A stretch of DNA of 43,536 nt from contig CAMKPE010000014.1 in assembly GCA_946414595.1 (NCBI GenBank), positions 1 through 43,536 on the forward strand. The letters are read 5' to 3'. Numbering within the stretch: the stretch's first letter is position 1; every line of letters begins with the position of its first letter. Below, one piece after another: positions 33,807 through 42,012 of the stretch. Below the pieces are notes generated by a model. The model was not told the DNA's origin and searched no databases. It saw only the letters and a list, made by a program, of their open reading frames with translations. The stretch comes from an uncultured Clostridium sp. (GTDB lineage Bacteria > Bacillota_I > Bacilli_A > RF39 > UBA660). The position numbers were made by a program, and so were the translations under genes.

Positions 33807-34262
33807 TTATCTTTTCTTATAAATAAGTATTTCTGGATTCTTTCCATCTTCTTCGTATTCACAAACTAGTAAGAAATTAGTATTAGCAACTAATCCAAAA
33901 CATTTCTTAATTTCATCATCATTAAATAAACATTCAACTTGATTACCTAAATACATTTCATCATCATTTAAGAACTTCTCTTTCTTACCATTTGGTAATG
34001 TATATTCTAAGTTAACAAAAGAACCATGTAATGAATATAATTCATCTATCTTAGACATTCCATCAATATCTAAAGAATTAAATTCTTCAATTAATTGTTT
34101 CTTTAATAAATCAAAGTTTTCTTTCCCACCAACTTCAACATATTTATAAATCCAACACTTCTTACCAAAAGGACATCCTTTCGAATTAACACATCCCTTA
34201 CATTTTCCGCTTTCTAGCGCTTCACAACCAGTGCATAATGCACCACAAAGACCTTCCATCAT
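33807..34262 (-). CDS. Cys-rich DUF3795-like protein
   Basis: The N-terminal 40 residues contain eight Cys in the pattern LCGALCTGCEA...CKGC...GCPFGKKCW, typical of DUF3795-type metal-binding domains. A 100-residue mixed domain of unknown role follows. The start is ATG 34262 (MMEGLC); GGAGG overlaps the earlier ATG at 34277, which is rejected. Metal binding is inferred. Confidence 0.75.
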   Translation of the reverse strand: MMEGLCGALCTGCEALESGKCKGCVNSKGCPFGKKCWIYKYVEVGGKENFDLLKKQLIEEFNSLDIDGMSKIDELYSLHGSFVNLEYTLPNGKKEKFLNDDEMYLGNQVECLFNDDEIKKCFGLVANTNFLLVCEYEEDGKNPEILIYKKR

Positions 34263-34315
34263 ATTACATACCTCCATATAATTAATATAATATTTTTATA
34301 ATTAAAACAAGTATT

Positions 34316-34340
34316 GAAAAAAGAGCTTTTTTATGCTCTC
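34316..34340 (-). terminator. Terminator of the mscS-TfoX transcript
   Basis: On the minus strand an AGAGC/GCTCT stem with an 8-nt loop is followed by six T. Confidence 0.75.
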
Positions 34341-34342
34341 TA

Positions 34343-34633
34343 TTATTTTAAACCTTTACAAGTTGCAAGTACTATTTCTTTTAATGTATCTTGATTATCG
34401 ACATCATCTACTAAATACATTGGTTTAGCATTAGGATAAGGGATAGATTCTTCCATATTATATTTTTTATTACCTTCTACTATTTTAACAAGTAATCTAT
34501 CATCATAAATACCACCGAATAATAAACCATTGTAATAAAGAAGATATTCTCCCATCATTGATTTACAAGTTATAGTATCTAATATATTTAATTGCTCTAA
34601 AATAAAATCTCTATATTCTTTTGTAGTAGCCAT
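34343..34633 (-). CDS. TfoX N-terminal-domain protein
   Basis: The 96-aa protein has the TfoX/Sxy N-domain pattern: CKSMMGEYLLYYNGLLFGGIYDDRLLVK, then PYPNAKPMYLVDDVDN. Full TfoX activates competence genes in gammaproteobacteria. Stand-alone N-domains are widespread in Firmicutes with no proven role, so no competence function should be assumed. It follows the radical SAM gene by 12 bases. Confidence 0.85.
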   Translation of the reverse strand: MATTKEYRDFILEQLNILDTITCKSMMGEYLLYYNGLLFGGIYDDRLLVKIVEGNKKYNMEESIPYPNAKPMYLVDDVDNQDTLKEIVLATCKGLK

Positions 34634-34645
34634 AATATTCTCCTA

Positions 34646-35533
34646 TTAGAACAATGATATTTGTTCATTTTCTTTTATTTCTTTTTTATATGCTTTAATA
34701 ATATCATTCATATTATATAAAATCCCATATTTATCACATTCGTTAGTAAATACTTTATAAAGATATTTATAGTTAGGGACAACACAATTATATCTTTCAC
34801 CATAATACTTAATATACTTTTCTTTTAAACCATTAAAGTATTTATCTAATTGTTCAAAGTAATAATCTCTTTGATTTTCTCTTAAAGTCATTCCCATAAA
34901 AGTATGAATAAATTTAGCGCCACTTTCATGTGCAAGTCTAACAAGTTTTTTAATATCTTCTTCATTATCAGTTATAAATGGTAATACGGGATTCATTAAA
35001 ATTCCCGTAAATATTCCATTATCACTCAATTCTTTAATAGCTTTAAATCTTTTAGATGATACACATACATGTGGCTCAATTATTTTAGATAATAGATCAT
35101 TTGGAGTTGTTATTGTAAATTTAACAATTACATTATTCTTCTCATTTATTTCTTTTAATAAATCTAAATCTCTAAGTATTAAATCACTTTTAGTATCTAT
35201 AGATACTCCAAAGTTATATTTTGCTAAAAGTTTTAATGCTCCTCTTGTTTGTTCATATTTAATTTCATTTGGATTATAAGTATCTGACATTGATCCAATA
35301 CCTACAACACCATGATCAGTTTTTTTACTCAATTCTTTTTCAAGTAATAAAAGAGCATTCTCTTTCCCTTTAGGTACATCAAAATTATCTATGTGATAAC
35401 AATTACTTCTACTATCACAATAAATACAACCATGAGAACAACCTCTATATAGATTTATTTTGTAATCTATACCAAACCATTCATTCCCATATTTTTCTTT
35501 AGATAAAATTGTCTTAGCACTTAAAAATTCCAT
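34646..35533 (-). CDS. SPL-like radical SAM protein (Rv2578c family) with terminal clamp-like motif
   Basis: The cluster motif is CSHGCIYCD (three Cys around residues 32-39) after the family start AKTILSK. GVGSMSDTYNP-type and ILMNPVLPFITDN blocks are typical of spore-photoproduct-lyase-like and Rv2578c proteins. The last five residues are QISLF, close to the beta-sliding-clamp motif QL(S/D)LF, which would suit a DNA-acting enzyme. No spore genes are around, so true photoproduct lyase activity is doubtful. It lies in an operon with mscS, GNAT and TfoX-N. Confidence 0.85.
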   Translation of the reverse strand: MEFLSAKTILSKEKYGNEWFGIDYKINLYRGCSHGCIYCDSRSNCYHIDNFDVPKGKENALLLLEKELSKKTDHGVVGIGSMSDTYNPNEIKYEQTRGALKLLAKYNFGVSIDTKSDLILRDLDLLKEINEKNNVIVKFTITTPNDLLSKIIEPHVCVSSKRFKAIKELSDNGIFTGILMNPVLPFITDNEEDIKKLVRLAHESGAKFIHTFMGMTLRENQRDYYFEQLDKYFNGLKEKYIKYYGERYNCVVPNYKYLYKVFTNECDKYGILYNMNDIIKAYKKEIKENEQISLF

Positions 35534-35558
35534 TTAATCCAACTCCAGTTAGTAACTG

Positions 35559-36023
35559 CTATTTCATTTGTCTTGATAAAACATATTCTTTTTTTAATTC
35601 TTTCCTCATTGGAAAAAATCTTAAACCATGAATACATTGTTCACTATCCGTATCTACAAAGCCTAAATGCTTATATATTTCATGGGCATATGGTGAAGAA
35701 TTAACAGTGAAATAATCATCATTGTTTAATGAATCTGCCTTATCATATAGTTTTCTTCCGATTCCTTGTTTATGATGTCTACCATCAACAAAGAATAAGG
35801 CAATATGATGTAAATCTTTTGTTGCAATAACTCCTAATACTTTATTATCTTGAAAGGCACCATAAAAGTCTCTTGCACTAACCCAATCTTTATCATCAAT
35901 ACACTTTCTAAATTCTTGAATCCCTTCTTCTGTGTAATCAGGAGCTTCAAACTCTAAGAATACTTCCCAAACAAGTTTTAAAGCTTCTTCCATTTCACTT
36001 TCTTCTATTTTTCTAATCTCCAT
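35559..36023 (-). CDS. GNAT-family N-acetyltransferase
   Basis: GNAT fold with the acetyl-CoA motif around RHHKQGIGRKLYDKA and the terminal YKHLGF. It resembles the N-acetyltransferase group of COG0454. The start is ATG 36023 (MEIRKI) after AAGGAG; a frame to 36053 overlaps mscS and is rejected. Substrate unknown. Confidence 0.88.
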   Translation of the reverse strand: MEIRKIEESEMEEALKLVWEVFLEFEAPDYTEEGIQEFRKCIDDKDWVSARDFYGAFQDNKVLGVIATKDLHHIALFFVDGRHHKQGIGRKLYDKADSLNNDDYFTVNSSPYAHEIYKHLGFVDTDSEQCIHGLRFFPMRKELKKEYVLSRQMK

Positions 36024-36033
36024 AAAAATCTCC

Positions 36034-36837
36034 TTATTTTTGATGAACATCAATTTGATTATATGGTACGTGAATATCTTTTTCTTCTAAACATTTAATT
36101 ATACAAGTTAATGCATCTCTTCTTGCTTGTACTTTATCGTCTGGTGCAGAATAAACTTTAACTTGATACAAAATTGATGATTCAGCAAGTTTATTAACTC
36201 CACGATATTCAACATATTCAACGTTATCTAACTTCTCTATTTTCTTTGTTATATAATCAATTGTCTTTTCAGCTTCCTTTAACTTAAGTTCATAAGGAAG
36301 TGGTATATCAATATTAATCATATGTGATATTACTTCTACTTCTTCTATATTTCTATTCGAAATAGATACAATATTCTTTTCAAATACATCTTCTATTTTA
36401 GTAGTCTTAATTCCAATAGATAATACTTTACCAGTATATTTATTAACTCTAATAATATCTCCTACTTGATAATAAGAATCTGTAATAATATCTATTCCTT
36501 TAATAACATCTTTTAAGGCATCTTGTATTGCAAATCCAAAGATAATTCCAAATACTCCAACTCCTGCTATCATAGCAGTTATATTAACACCATTAATCTT
36601 TAAAATTATGAATAATAATACAATTATAAAAATATATCTTCCTATACTTTTCATTAATTTAATATAAGTATTTGATTTATTATTCTTAAATATTTTATAA
36701 TTCTTCTTCTCTAGTTTAGAAAAGAAAGAATGAGATATAAGTAAATACAATATTACAGATATTACAATAGCAAGTATTGAATACAAAATATTTAATATCC
36801 ATGGATTATCATTTAATATATCTTTTATTTGATCCAT
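36034..36837 (-). CDS. Small-conductance mechanosensitive channel, MscS family
   Basis: Osmotic-release channel. Helices at about 16-37, 64-82 and 87-105 precede the pore-lining signature GVFGIIFGFAIQDALKDVIKGI, then the beta domain QVGDIIRVN...GKVLSIGIKTT. The 267-aa length equals the minimal MscS/YkuT type. It is the first gene of the four-gene transcript, behind an extended -10. Confidence 0.93.
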   Translation of the reverse strand: MDQIKDILNDNPWILNILYSILAIVISVILYLLISHSFFSKLEKKNYKIFKNNKSNTYIKLMKSIGRYIFIIVLLFIILKINGVNITAMIAGVGVFGIIFGFAIQDALKDVIKGIDIITDSYYQVGDIIRVNKYTGKVLSIGIKTTKIEDVFEKNIVSISNRNIEEVEVISHMINIDIPLPYELKLKEAEKTIDYITKKIEKLDNVEYVEYRGVNKLAESSILYQVKVYSAPDDKVQARRDALTCIIKCLEEKDIHVPYNQIDVHQK

Positions 36838-36857
36838 AATATCAACTCCTTGTAATT

Positions 36858-36866
36858 ATTATAACA
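36858..36866 (-). promoter_or_regulatory. Extended -10 promoter of the mscS operon
   Basis: TGTTATAAT on the minus strand lies 21 bases before the mscS start, directly behind the terminator at 36869. Confidence 0.65.
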
Positions 36867-36868
36867 TA

Positions 36869-36892
36869 GAAAAAACAGTCTTGCGACTGTTC
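36869..36892 (-). terminator. Terminator of the DUF1003 gene
   Basis: On the minus strand an ACAGTC/GACTGT stem with a 4-nt loop is followed by six T. Confidence 0.82.
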
Positions 36893-36909
36893 GTTTAGTG
36901 TGATTATGA

Positions 36910-37431
36910 TTATTTATTATCGTTATCTTCTTCTATATATTTAATTATCTTTCTTTGATTTTTAAGCATCTCTTCCATCTTGTCATGTAACTCTTCAAGT
37001 ATTAATTCACTTTTCAAATCAGTACGATAATCATTTTGGTTTCTTAAACTATCTTTTGCAGCCTGTCTATTTTGACTCATCATGATAATAGGAGCTTGTA
37101 ATGCAGCAAGACAAGATAGTAATAAGTTAAGTAAGATAAAAGGATATGGATCTGCTTGATTGTGTTCTGATAATATAAATGCATTCAATATAATCCAAAA
37201 TAATAAGAATGCACAAAAACCAAGAATAAATCCCCATGATCCTGCTATTTCACTTACTTTATCAGCAACTCTATCTCCTCTAGTCATCTTAGCTTCTTCT
37301 TGTTTATCAACATCAATACTAATTGGTTGATCAATTAATAAATCTAAAAGTTCTTCTTCGTCTTTTTCTTCTAGTTCATTATTCTTTAATAACATCTTAA
37401 CTATTTCTTTTTTTGTTTTCTTCTTTTCCAT
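36910..37431 (-). CDS. DUF1003 membrane protein
   Basis: The family core is clear: GSWGFILGF...WIILNAF, then DPYPFILLNLLLSCLAALQAPIIMMSQNRQAAKD, with two membrane helices and a cytoplasmic coiled-coil tail. A role in divalent-cation or membrane stress has been proposed for relatives, without firm proof. The start is ATG 37431 (MEKKKT) after GGTGAT; the ATG at 37443 overlaps that site. Confidence 0.9.
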   Translation of the reverse strand: MEKKKTKKEIVKMLLKNNELEEKDEEELLDLLIDQPISIDVDKQEEAKMTRGDRVADKVSEIAGSWGFILGFCAFLLFWIILNAFILSEHNQADPYPFILLNLLLSCLAALQAPIIMMSQNRQAAKDSLRNQNDYRTDLKSELILEELHDKMEEMLKNQRKIIKYIEEDNDNK

Positions 37432-37463
37432 TTTAATCACCATTATAATTATATCAAATTCAA

Positions 37464-37491
37464 ATAAAAAAACTAGTCACCAAACTAGTTT
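37464..37491 (-). terminator. Terminator of the TraX-like gene
   Basis: On the minus strand an AAACTAGT/ACTAGTTT stem with a 6-nt loop is followed by a T-tract. It belongs to a set of ACTAGT hairpins in this window. Confidence 0.82.
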
Positions 37492-37500
37492 CTTTAATCC

Positions 37501-38304
37501 TTATTGCCCTAAGAATACACGTATTATTCCAATAACACACGCATGAAGTGGATAGAATGAAATATATAGTTTTTTAAACCAACCTTCATGATATCCATTT
37601 TTACCATTATATAAACTTAATATTAAAGCAGCCCCTACGTGTCCAATAATCCATGGTATATAGTCATACATTTTTTGAACCCAACTATTAAAGCTACCAA
37701 AGTCAGTTCTAACCCAGAAATAAATTGGTAAATAAATTGCGAAAATTAATAGTAAAACAGCAAACTTTTTCCACCATTTCCATAAATTTTCATTAGTCTT
37801 AGGATCTCTTGATAATCTAATAAACCAATAGTATGCAATAACTAACCATGGTCCAACAAGATTAAAGTTACCTTTAATCATGTAATTAGCAAATCCAAGT
37901 AATAGATATGCACTTACTAGAACAATTATTGATCTAAAATCTTTTTTCCCTTTTTTATCTCTTGGATATAATTCTTCAGTAATAAACATACCTAAGAATC
38001 CTAAAAATAAAGTAAGAATATTATTTTGTGAATTAAAATAACTTCCAAAATCTGTACCACATTCCATCAAATCATAGAAGAATTCTGAAACCATTATTAA
38101 TACAATCAATGATGATATATGTTTCAATACTCTATCTTTATTTTTACAATAAAATATAAATCCTTCTGCTAATAAAAAGGCATATATAGGAAAAGCAAAT
38201 CTTCCAATGCTTCTCATTACTATTTGGTTATCAAGTAAATTACAAGCAATGTGATCAGTTAACATAGTAACCATTGCTATTATTCTTAGTACAAAACCAG
38301 TCAT
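37501..38304 (-). CDS. TraX-family membrane protein
   Basis: About eight hydrophobic segments with the TraX pattern at the start: LRIIAMVTMLTDHIA...IGRFAFPIYAFLLAEGF, and YPLHACVIGIIR near the end. F-plasmid TraX acetylates pilin, but chromosomal TraX-like proteins in Firmicutes are of unknown role and the family resembles membrane acyltransferases. No conjugation genes are nearby, so a conjugative role is unlikely. Confidence 0.88.
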   Translation of the reverse strand: MTGFVLRIIAMVTMLTDHIACNLLDNQIVMRSIGRFAFPIYAFLLAEGFIFYCKNKDRVLKHISSLIVLIMVSEFFYDLMECGTDFGSYFNSQNNILTLFLGFLGMFITEELYPRDKKGKKDFRSIIVLVSAYLLLGFANYMIKGNFNLVGPWLVIAYYWFIRLSRDPKTNENLWKWWKKFAVLLLIFAIYLPIYFWVRTDFGSFNSWVQKMYDYIPWIIGHVGAALILSLYNGKNGYHEGWFKKLYISFYPLHACVIGIIRVFLGQ

Positions 38305-38379
38305 TCTTATTCCTCATTTCTTTTTATTACAACTTCAAAGACACCCTTTGATAACATGATTTTATCATATAACTAAAAC

Positions 38380-38406
38380 AAAAAAAACTAGTCATTTGAC
38401 TAGTTT
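38380..38406 (-). terminator. Terminator of the second GNAT gene
   Basis: On the minus strand AAACTAGTCA/TGACTAGTTT is followed by eight T. The hairpin matches that at 40366. Confidence 0.85.
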
Positions 38407-38408
38407 CA

Positions 38409-38900
38409 TTATTTATTAAAAACTATATCTAAATATACATGAGTATCATCTTCATTATATTTCTTAAATCCTAATCTTTCATATAATTTCTTAGCAGGAT
38501 TCAATTTATAAGTTTTTATAATTATACGTTTTTTATCATCTTTAGCAATTTTAATATATTCACTTATTATTTTTGATCCTATTCCTAAGTTTTGACAATC
38601 AGGATGTACCATAATTAGTCCTACTACATACTCACCATTTTCTTCATAAAATGTAGTAACACCAACATCCTTATTGTTATACTTAATTATTTTCATGTCA
38701 TCTTTGTGTTGTTCTAATTCCTTTTTAGTTAGTTTTCTTTGTACATCAAAATCCCATCCATAGATTATTTCAATGTACCATCTTAAACACAAATCTTTTA
38801 AATATAAAATATATTCACAATCATCTAATGTAGTATCTCTAAATGATAAAAAATCATATTTTTCTTTTATTGTATTAATTGCAGTTTCTATATAATTCAT
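38409..38900 (-). CDS. GNAT-family N-acetyltransferase
   Basis: Acetyl-CoA loop QNLGIGSKIISEYI and the final AKKLYERLGFKKY, with VGLIMVHPD before. The start is ATG 38900 (MNYIET) after AAGGTGAT; a frame to 38909 overlaps it. It lies 31 bases downstream of the zinc-ribbon gene without a terminator between them, so they are probably co-transcribed. Substrate unknown. Confidence 0.88.
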   Translation of the reverse strand: MNYIETAINTIKEKYDFLSFRDTTLDDCEYILYLKDLCLRWYIEIIYGWDFDVQRKLTKKELEQHKDDMKIIKYNNKDVGVTTFYEENGEYVVGLIMVHPDCQNLGIGSKIISEYIKIAKDDKKRIIIKTYKLNPAKKLYERLGFKKYNEDDTHVYLDIVFNK

Positions 38901-38940
38901 AATTATCACCTTATAATTAATGATTGTTGATTAACACCCA

Positions 38941-40302
38941 CTAATCACTGACTTCTTTATACTTTTTCTCTTTTATTTTATTTTGATTAAATTTTTTGTT
39001 TGTCATTTCACATTCACTAGATAATTTATATTTATCTGAATTATCTTTTCCAGAATAATAATCACTAGTATTACTATATGAAGCCCATATTGACAATCCA
39101 ATAAATAATGTTATAGCTGGTAAAGTAAAAATTAAATAAACCTTCATTCTTTGAAAGAACTGTGATTCTTCAGGATTAAATGGATCACATAATACAAGGA
39201 AAACTAAAGTAGCCATTAAATATGCTAATAGATAAGCAGAAGTATAATCTAAGATGGCACTAAGTAGTGCTTTTTTCTTAACAAAAGGAACGCTTCCACA
39301 TACTTCTCCAGTTCTTCCATTAATAGCAATATAATGAATTACTTCTTTTCCCTTTTCTTTCTCACGATGACTATATAACCACACAGGTAAATAAGCACTT
39401 GCCCACTGAGTTCCAACAATATTAACATCATTAGTTTTATATTTAATTCCACGATTATAATATTTTAGTTCCCTATTTAAAACCATATCATTAACAATAT
39501 CAAATTGTCTTTTAGCATTCATAATACTTTTATCTACATTAATATTTAAATCTCTTTGATCAACTGAATACCCTACTAAATAATTTGGATTATACTCCAC
39601 GCAATTTTGAGTATCAAAAGGTTTTATTAATGATATTATTCTATTTGTTCTATCATTAATATCAACATCTAAATTATTACTTGCTTCTACAATTAATTCT
39701 GGAATTGTTAAATCATATTCTAAATCAATATTAAATGTTTGTTTTAAATAAGTATCATCATCTATTTTTTCTTCGTGTACTGCTTTTCCATTTACTTTTG
39801 TATGACTATTAACATCAACTAAAAAATATGGTAAATATACTCCATTAATATCATTAATATCTAACTTTTCTAAAAAAGGGTTAGAAGCATATGCTTGCTT
39901 ATTTGATACAAATTCTTCCATTATCTTTTTTGCTTTTTCTTTTGATATTGAAAAAGGCAAAATTTGATCTGGTACCAATGGTTTATCTAATACTTCTTCA
40001 GTTGTTAAAACAGTATTACACCAGTGGCATTTTTTAAATTCATCATTTTTATTAAATAAAGCTTTCGCTCCACAATTTGGACATACACATCTAATTAAAG
40101 GTATTTCTTCTAAATCTAATTTATTAGCACCTTTACTTATATGATTTCCTTTGAGTTTAGTTAAATCAGTTATTTCACTATTATATATAGTTCCTTCTAA
40201 TACTTTTCCACAATACTTACATTGTAACTTCCCTATTTCTGGATTTAATATCAAACCATTTGATGCACAAGATGGACAGTTTAAATTAATTATTTCTCTC
40301 AT
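38941..40302 (-). CDS. Zinc-ribbon membrane protein (TFIIB-type ribbon family)
   Basis: Two CxxC...CxxC ribbons open the protein: CPSC...CKYC (residues 9-32) and CPNC...CHWC (about 74-95). A large soluble region with the family blocks LPFSISKEKAKK, GVYLPYFLVD and ASAYLPVWLYSH, then INGRTGEV, leads to two membrane helices near the C-terminus (about 360-405). Related proteins are common in Firmicutes and unstudied. An extended -10 (TGGTATAAT) lies about 40 bases upstream. Confidence 0.82.
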   Translation of the reverse strand: MREIINLNCPSCASNGLILNPEIGKLQCKYCGKVLEGTIYNSEITDLTKLKGNHISKGANKLDLEEIPLIRCVCPNCGAKALFNKNDEFKKCHWCNTVLTTEEVLDKPLVPDQILPFSISKEKAKKIMEEFVSNKQAYASNPFLEKLDINDINGVYLPYFLVDVNSHTKVNGKAVHEEKIDDDTYLKQTFNIDLEYDLTIPELIVEASNNLDVDINDRTNRIISLIKPFDTQNCVEYNPNYLVGYSVDQRDLNINVDKSIMNAKRQFDIVNDMVLNRELKYYNRGIKYKTNDVNIVGTQWASAYLPVWLYSHREKEKGKEVIHYIAINGRTGEVCGSVPFVKKKALLSAILDYTSAYLLAYLMATLVFLVLCDPFNPEESQFFQRMKVYLIFTLPAITLFIGLSIWASYSNTSDYYSGKDNSDKYKLSSECEMTNKKFNQNKIKEKKYKEVSD

Positions 40303-40365
40303 ATATTGCCTTTCTATAATACTTTATATCTATTTTAATTATACCATAGAAGAATATTTAACCTT

Positions 40366-40393
40366 AAAAAAAAACTAGTCATTTGACTAGTTT
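40366..40393 (-). terminator. Terminator of the GGDEF gene
   Basis: On the minus strand AAACTAGTCA/TGACTAGTTT is followed by nine T, with the same 22-base hairpin as at 38380. Confidence 0.85.
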
Positions 40394-40407
40394 ATTATAT
40401 TTATCTA

Positions 40408-41457
40408 CTAATGTCTTCTATCTAATTTATATTTTTTATACATTACACCTTTATCTTCTTGCATTCTTTCATCTGCTCTCATAAATGTTTGCTTAAAAGA
40501 ATCACCAGGAGTATGCTGTACAACTCCATAATTAATTCCAATTGGTGTTTCTTTACCAAGATCTAAGTCAATCATTTCGGCTTCCTCACTGGCTAAAGCT
40601 GCTTTTATAGTTGTCAATGTATATGTTTCTTTAGTAGTTAATAAAACAAATTCATCTCCTCCAACTCTATATACACAGTGTCCTGTATCTTTTGCAGTTT
40701 CAATTCCGTTTTCATTAATTACAATTTTTTGTTTTGGCCAATATTTACTCAAAATATCTCCTGCTTCAGTAATATATGCATCTCCCTTAGCATGGGTATA
40801 ATTATCATTGATATACTTAAGTCTAAATAAATCAAAGATTGCAAGTACTAAATTTTCATCAGCTTCATTAAATGCTCGAATTCTCATTTCATATGAATTT
40901 CTATTATCTAACCCAGTTAATAAATCTGTAGTTATTGCACTTACATTTCTTTCATAACTTACTGCTCTTTTTAATATTATTTGCATTGTGTCTTTTACTC
41001 TATCCCAAAATTGTGGCTCAACTTCTTTTTCTTTATCTACATTAAGAATTGCCATAATACATTCATCTGCAGCTTTTCTATTGTCACTATTGCTATTACT
41101 AGAAACACCTATATGAAACAACATCATATTTTTAAGTCTTTCTGATAAATTAAGATCTAAATGGAAAATCCCCTTCTGTTCTGCTAAAGGTTTAGTTTTA
41201 TTAATAATACAACCAACTGATTGAACTAAATCATCCATTTGTGAATCGGATAATTTAAATACATATGATCCTTCTTTATTCTTTCGAAATATTGAAATAT
41301 TACCAGATTTAAGGTAAGTATGTAACATAAATAAAGATTTATTTATACCTCCCTTAACATCATCTGTTTTTAATGATTGCATCATCATCTCATAGAATAG
41401 ATAAAATTCATCCGTTTTAATAAGATTAATTTCTGGAGCCATTATTGAATCTGTCAT
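40408..41457 (-). CDS. Diguanylate cyclase (GGDEF domain) with GAF-like N-terminus
   Basis: Makes c-di-GMP from two GTP. The C-terminal half has TDLLTGLDNRNSYE (177-190), the metal Asp209 in IFDLFRLKYINDNY, and an intact GGDEF at 266-270, so it should be active. The RxxD product-inhibition site is absent at its usual place five residues before GGDEF, and about 18 extra residues sit just upstream of the motif. Residues 1-165 resemble a GAF-type sensor without a membrane segment. No PilZ or EAL partner is in the window. Confidence 0.9.
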   Translation of the reverse strand: MTDSIMAPEINLIKTDEFYLFYEMMMQSLKTDDVKGGINKSLFMLHTYLKSGNISIFRKNKEGSYVFKLSDSQMDDLVQSVGCIINKTKPLAEQKGIFHLDLNLSERLKNMMLFHIGVSSNSNSDNRKAADECIMAILNVDKEKEVEPQFWDRVKDTMQIILKRAVSYERNVSAITTDLLTGLDNRNSYEMRIRAFNEADENLVLAIFDLFRLKYINDNYTHAKGDAYITEAGDILSKYWPKQKIVINENGIETAKDTGHCVYRVGGDEFVLLTTKETYTLTTIKAALASEEAEMIDLDLGKETPIGINYGVVQHTPGDSFKQTFMRADERMQEDKGVMYKKYKLDRRH

Positions 41458-41484
41458 TATTATTCCCCCTTTTTAGTAAGTGTT

Positions 41485-41493
41485 ATTATAACA
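41485..41493 (-). promoter_or_regulatory. Extended -10 promoter of the GGDEF gene
   Basis: TGTTATAAT on the minus strand lies 28 bases before the start; the ribosome site is GGGGG. Confidence 0.65.
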
Positions 41494-41553
41494 TAAAAAT
41501 GTTTTATCTGTAAATAATAACAACTCAATTTACCTTATTTTTTTATCACTAAT

Positions 41554-41579
41554 AAAAAAAAGCGCCATATTACGACGCC
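41554..41579 (-). terminator. Terminator of the lipoprotein gene
   Basis: On the minus strand a GCGTC/GGCGC stem (one G-U pair) with a 7-nt loop is followed by eight T. Confidence 0.8.
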
Positions 41580-41588
41580 AAATTTTAA

Positions 41589-41942
41589 TTATTTATCAAA
41601 TACAAAACTATCTCCTGCAGTTAACCAATTTCCAGATGCTTCTAAGACAGTAAGTATCTTTGTATTATAATCAAATGAAAATTTATAGTCTATTCCATCA
41701 ATATATAAAACATTATCTTTTATTTCATAAACATTACAATCATTAAATGCAGCAAGTCTAAAAATAGTAATATTAACTTTATAATTATCATTTTCTTTAG
41801 TAATTTCTAATTCTGATGAATCATCACTTTTATATACTCCAGAATAATCTTTTACATTTGTTTCAACACTGTTGTTATTTTTACCACTTTCATTAGTATT
41901 TTCTTTACCTCCACATGCTGTTAATGTAAAAACACTAATCAA
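41589..41942 (-). CDS. Small lipoprotein with abnormal start region
   Basis: A lipobox (LTAC, then Gly-Gly) followed by an Asn/Ser-rich linker and a small beta domain marks a secreted lipoprotein anchored by lipid on Cys. The first canonical in-frame start, TTG 41942, leaves only nine residues before the Cys, too short for a signal peptide. Upstream the frame continues in phase as KIFAILLLISVF, a perfect signal core, to about 41969, but no ATG, GTG or TTG opens it. AAGGAGG lies seven bases before ACG, which is followed by six A in the wrong phase. Either the gene is damaged, or an odd start is used. Signal peptidase II is encoded by lspA at 16803. Confidence 0.6.
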   Translation of the reverse strand: MISVFTLTACGGKENTNESGKNNNSVETNVKDYSGVYKSDDSSELEITKENDNYKVNITIFRLAAFNDCNVYEIKDNVLYIDGIDYKFSFDYNTKILTVLEASGNWLTAGDSFVFDK

Positions 41943-42012
41943 TAATAATATAGCAAATATTTTTTCGTAATTTTACCTCCTTATAATTTATTATATTTTA
42001 TTTGCAAATATA

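Noticed and set aside
34343-34633. Competence regulator
   Set aside because: Only the TfoX N-domain is present, with no competence genes nearby.
37501-38304. Conjugation locus because of TraX
   Set aside because: No relaxase, coupling protein or type IV secretion genes are present; chromosomal TraX-like proteins are common.
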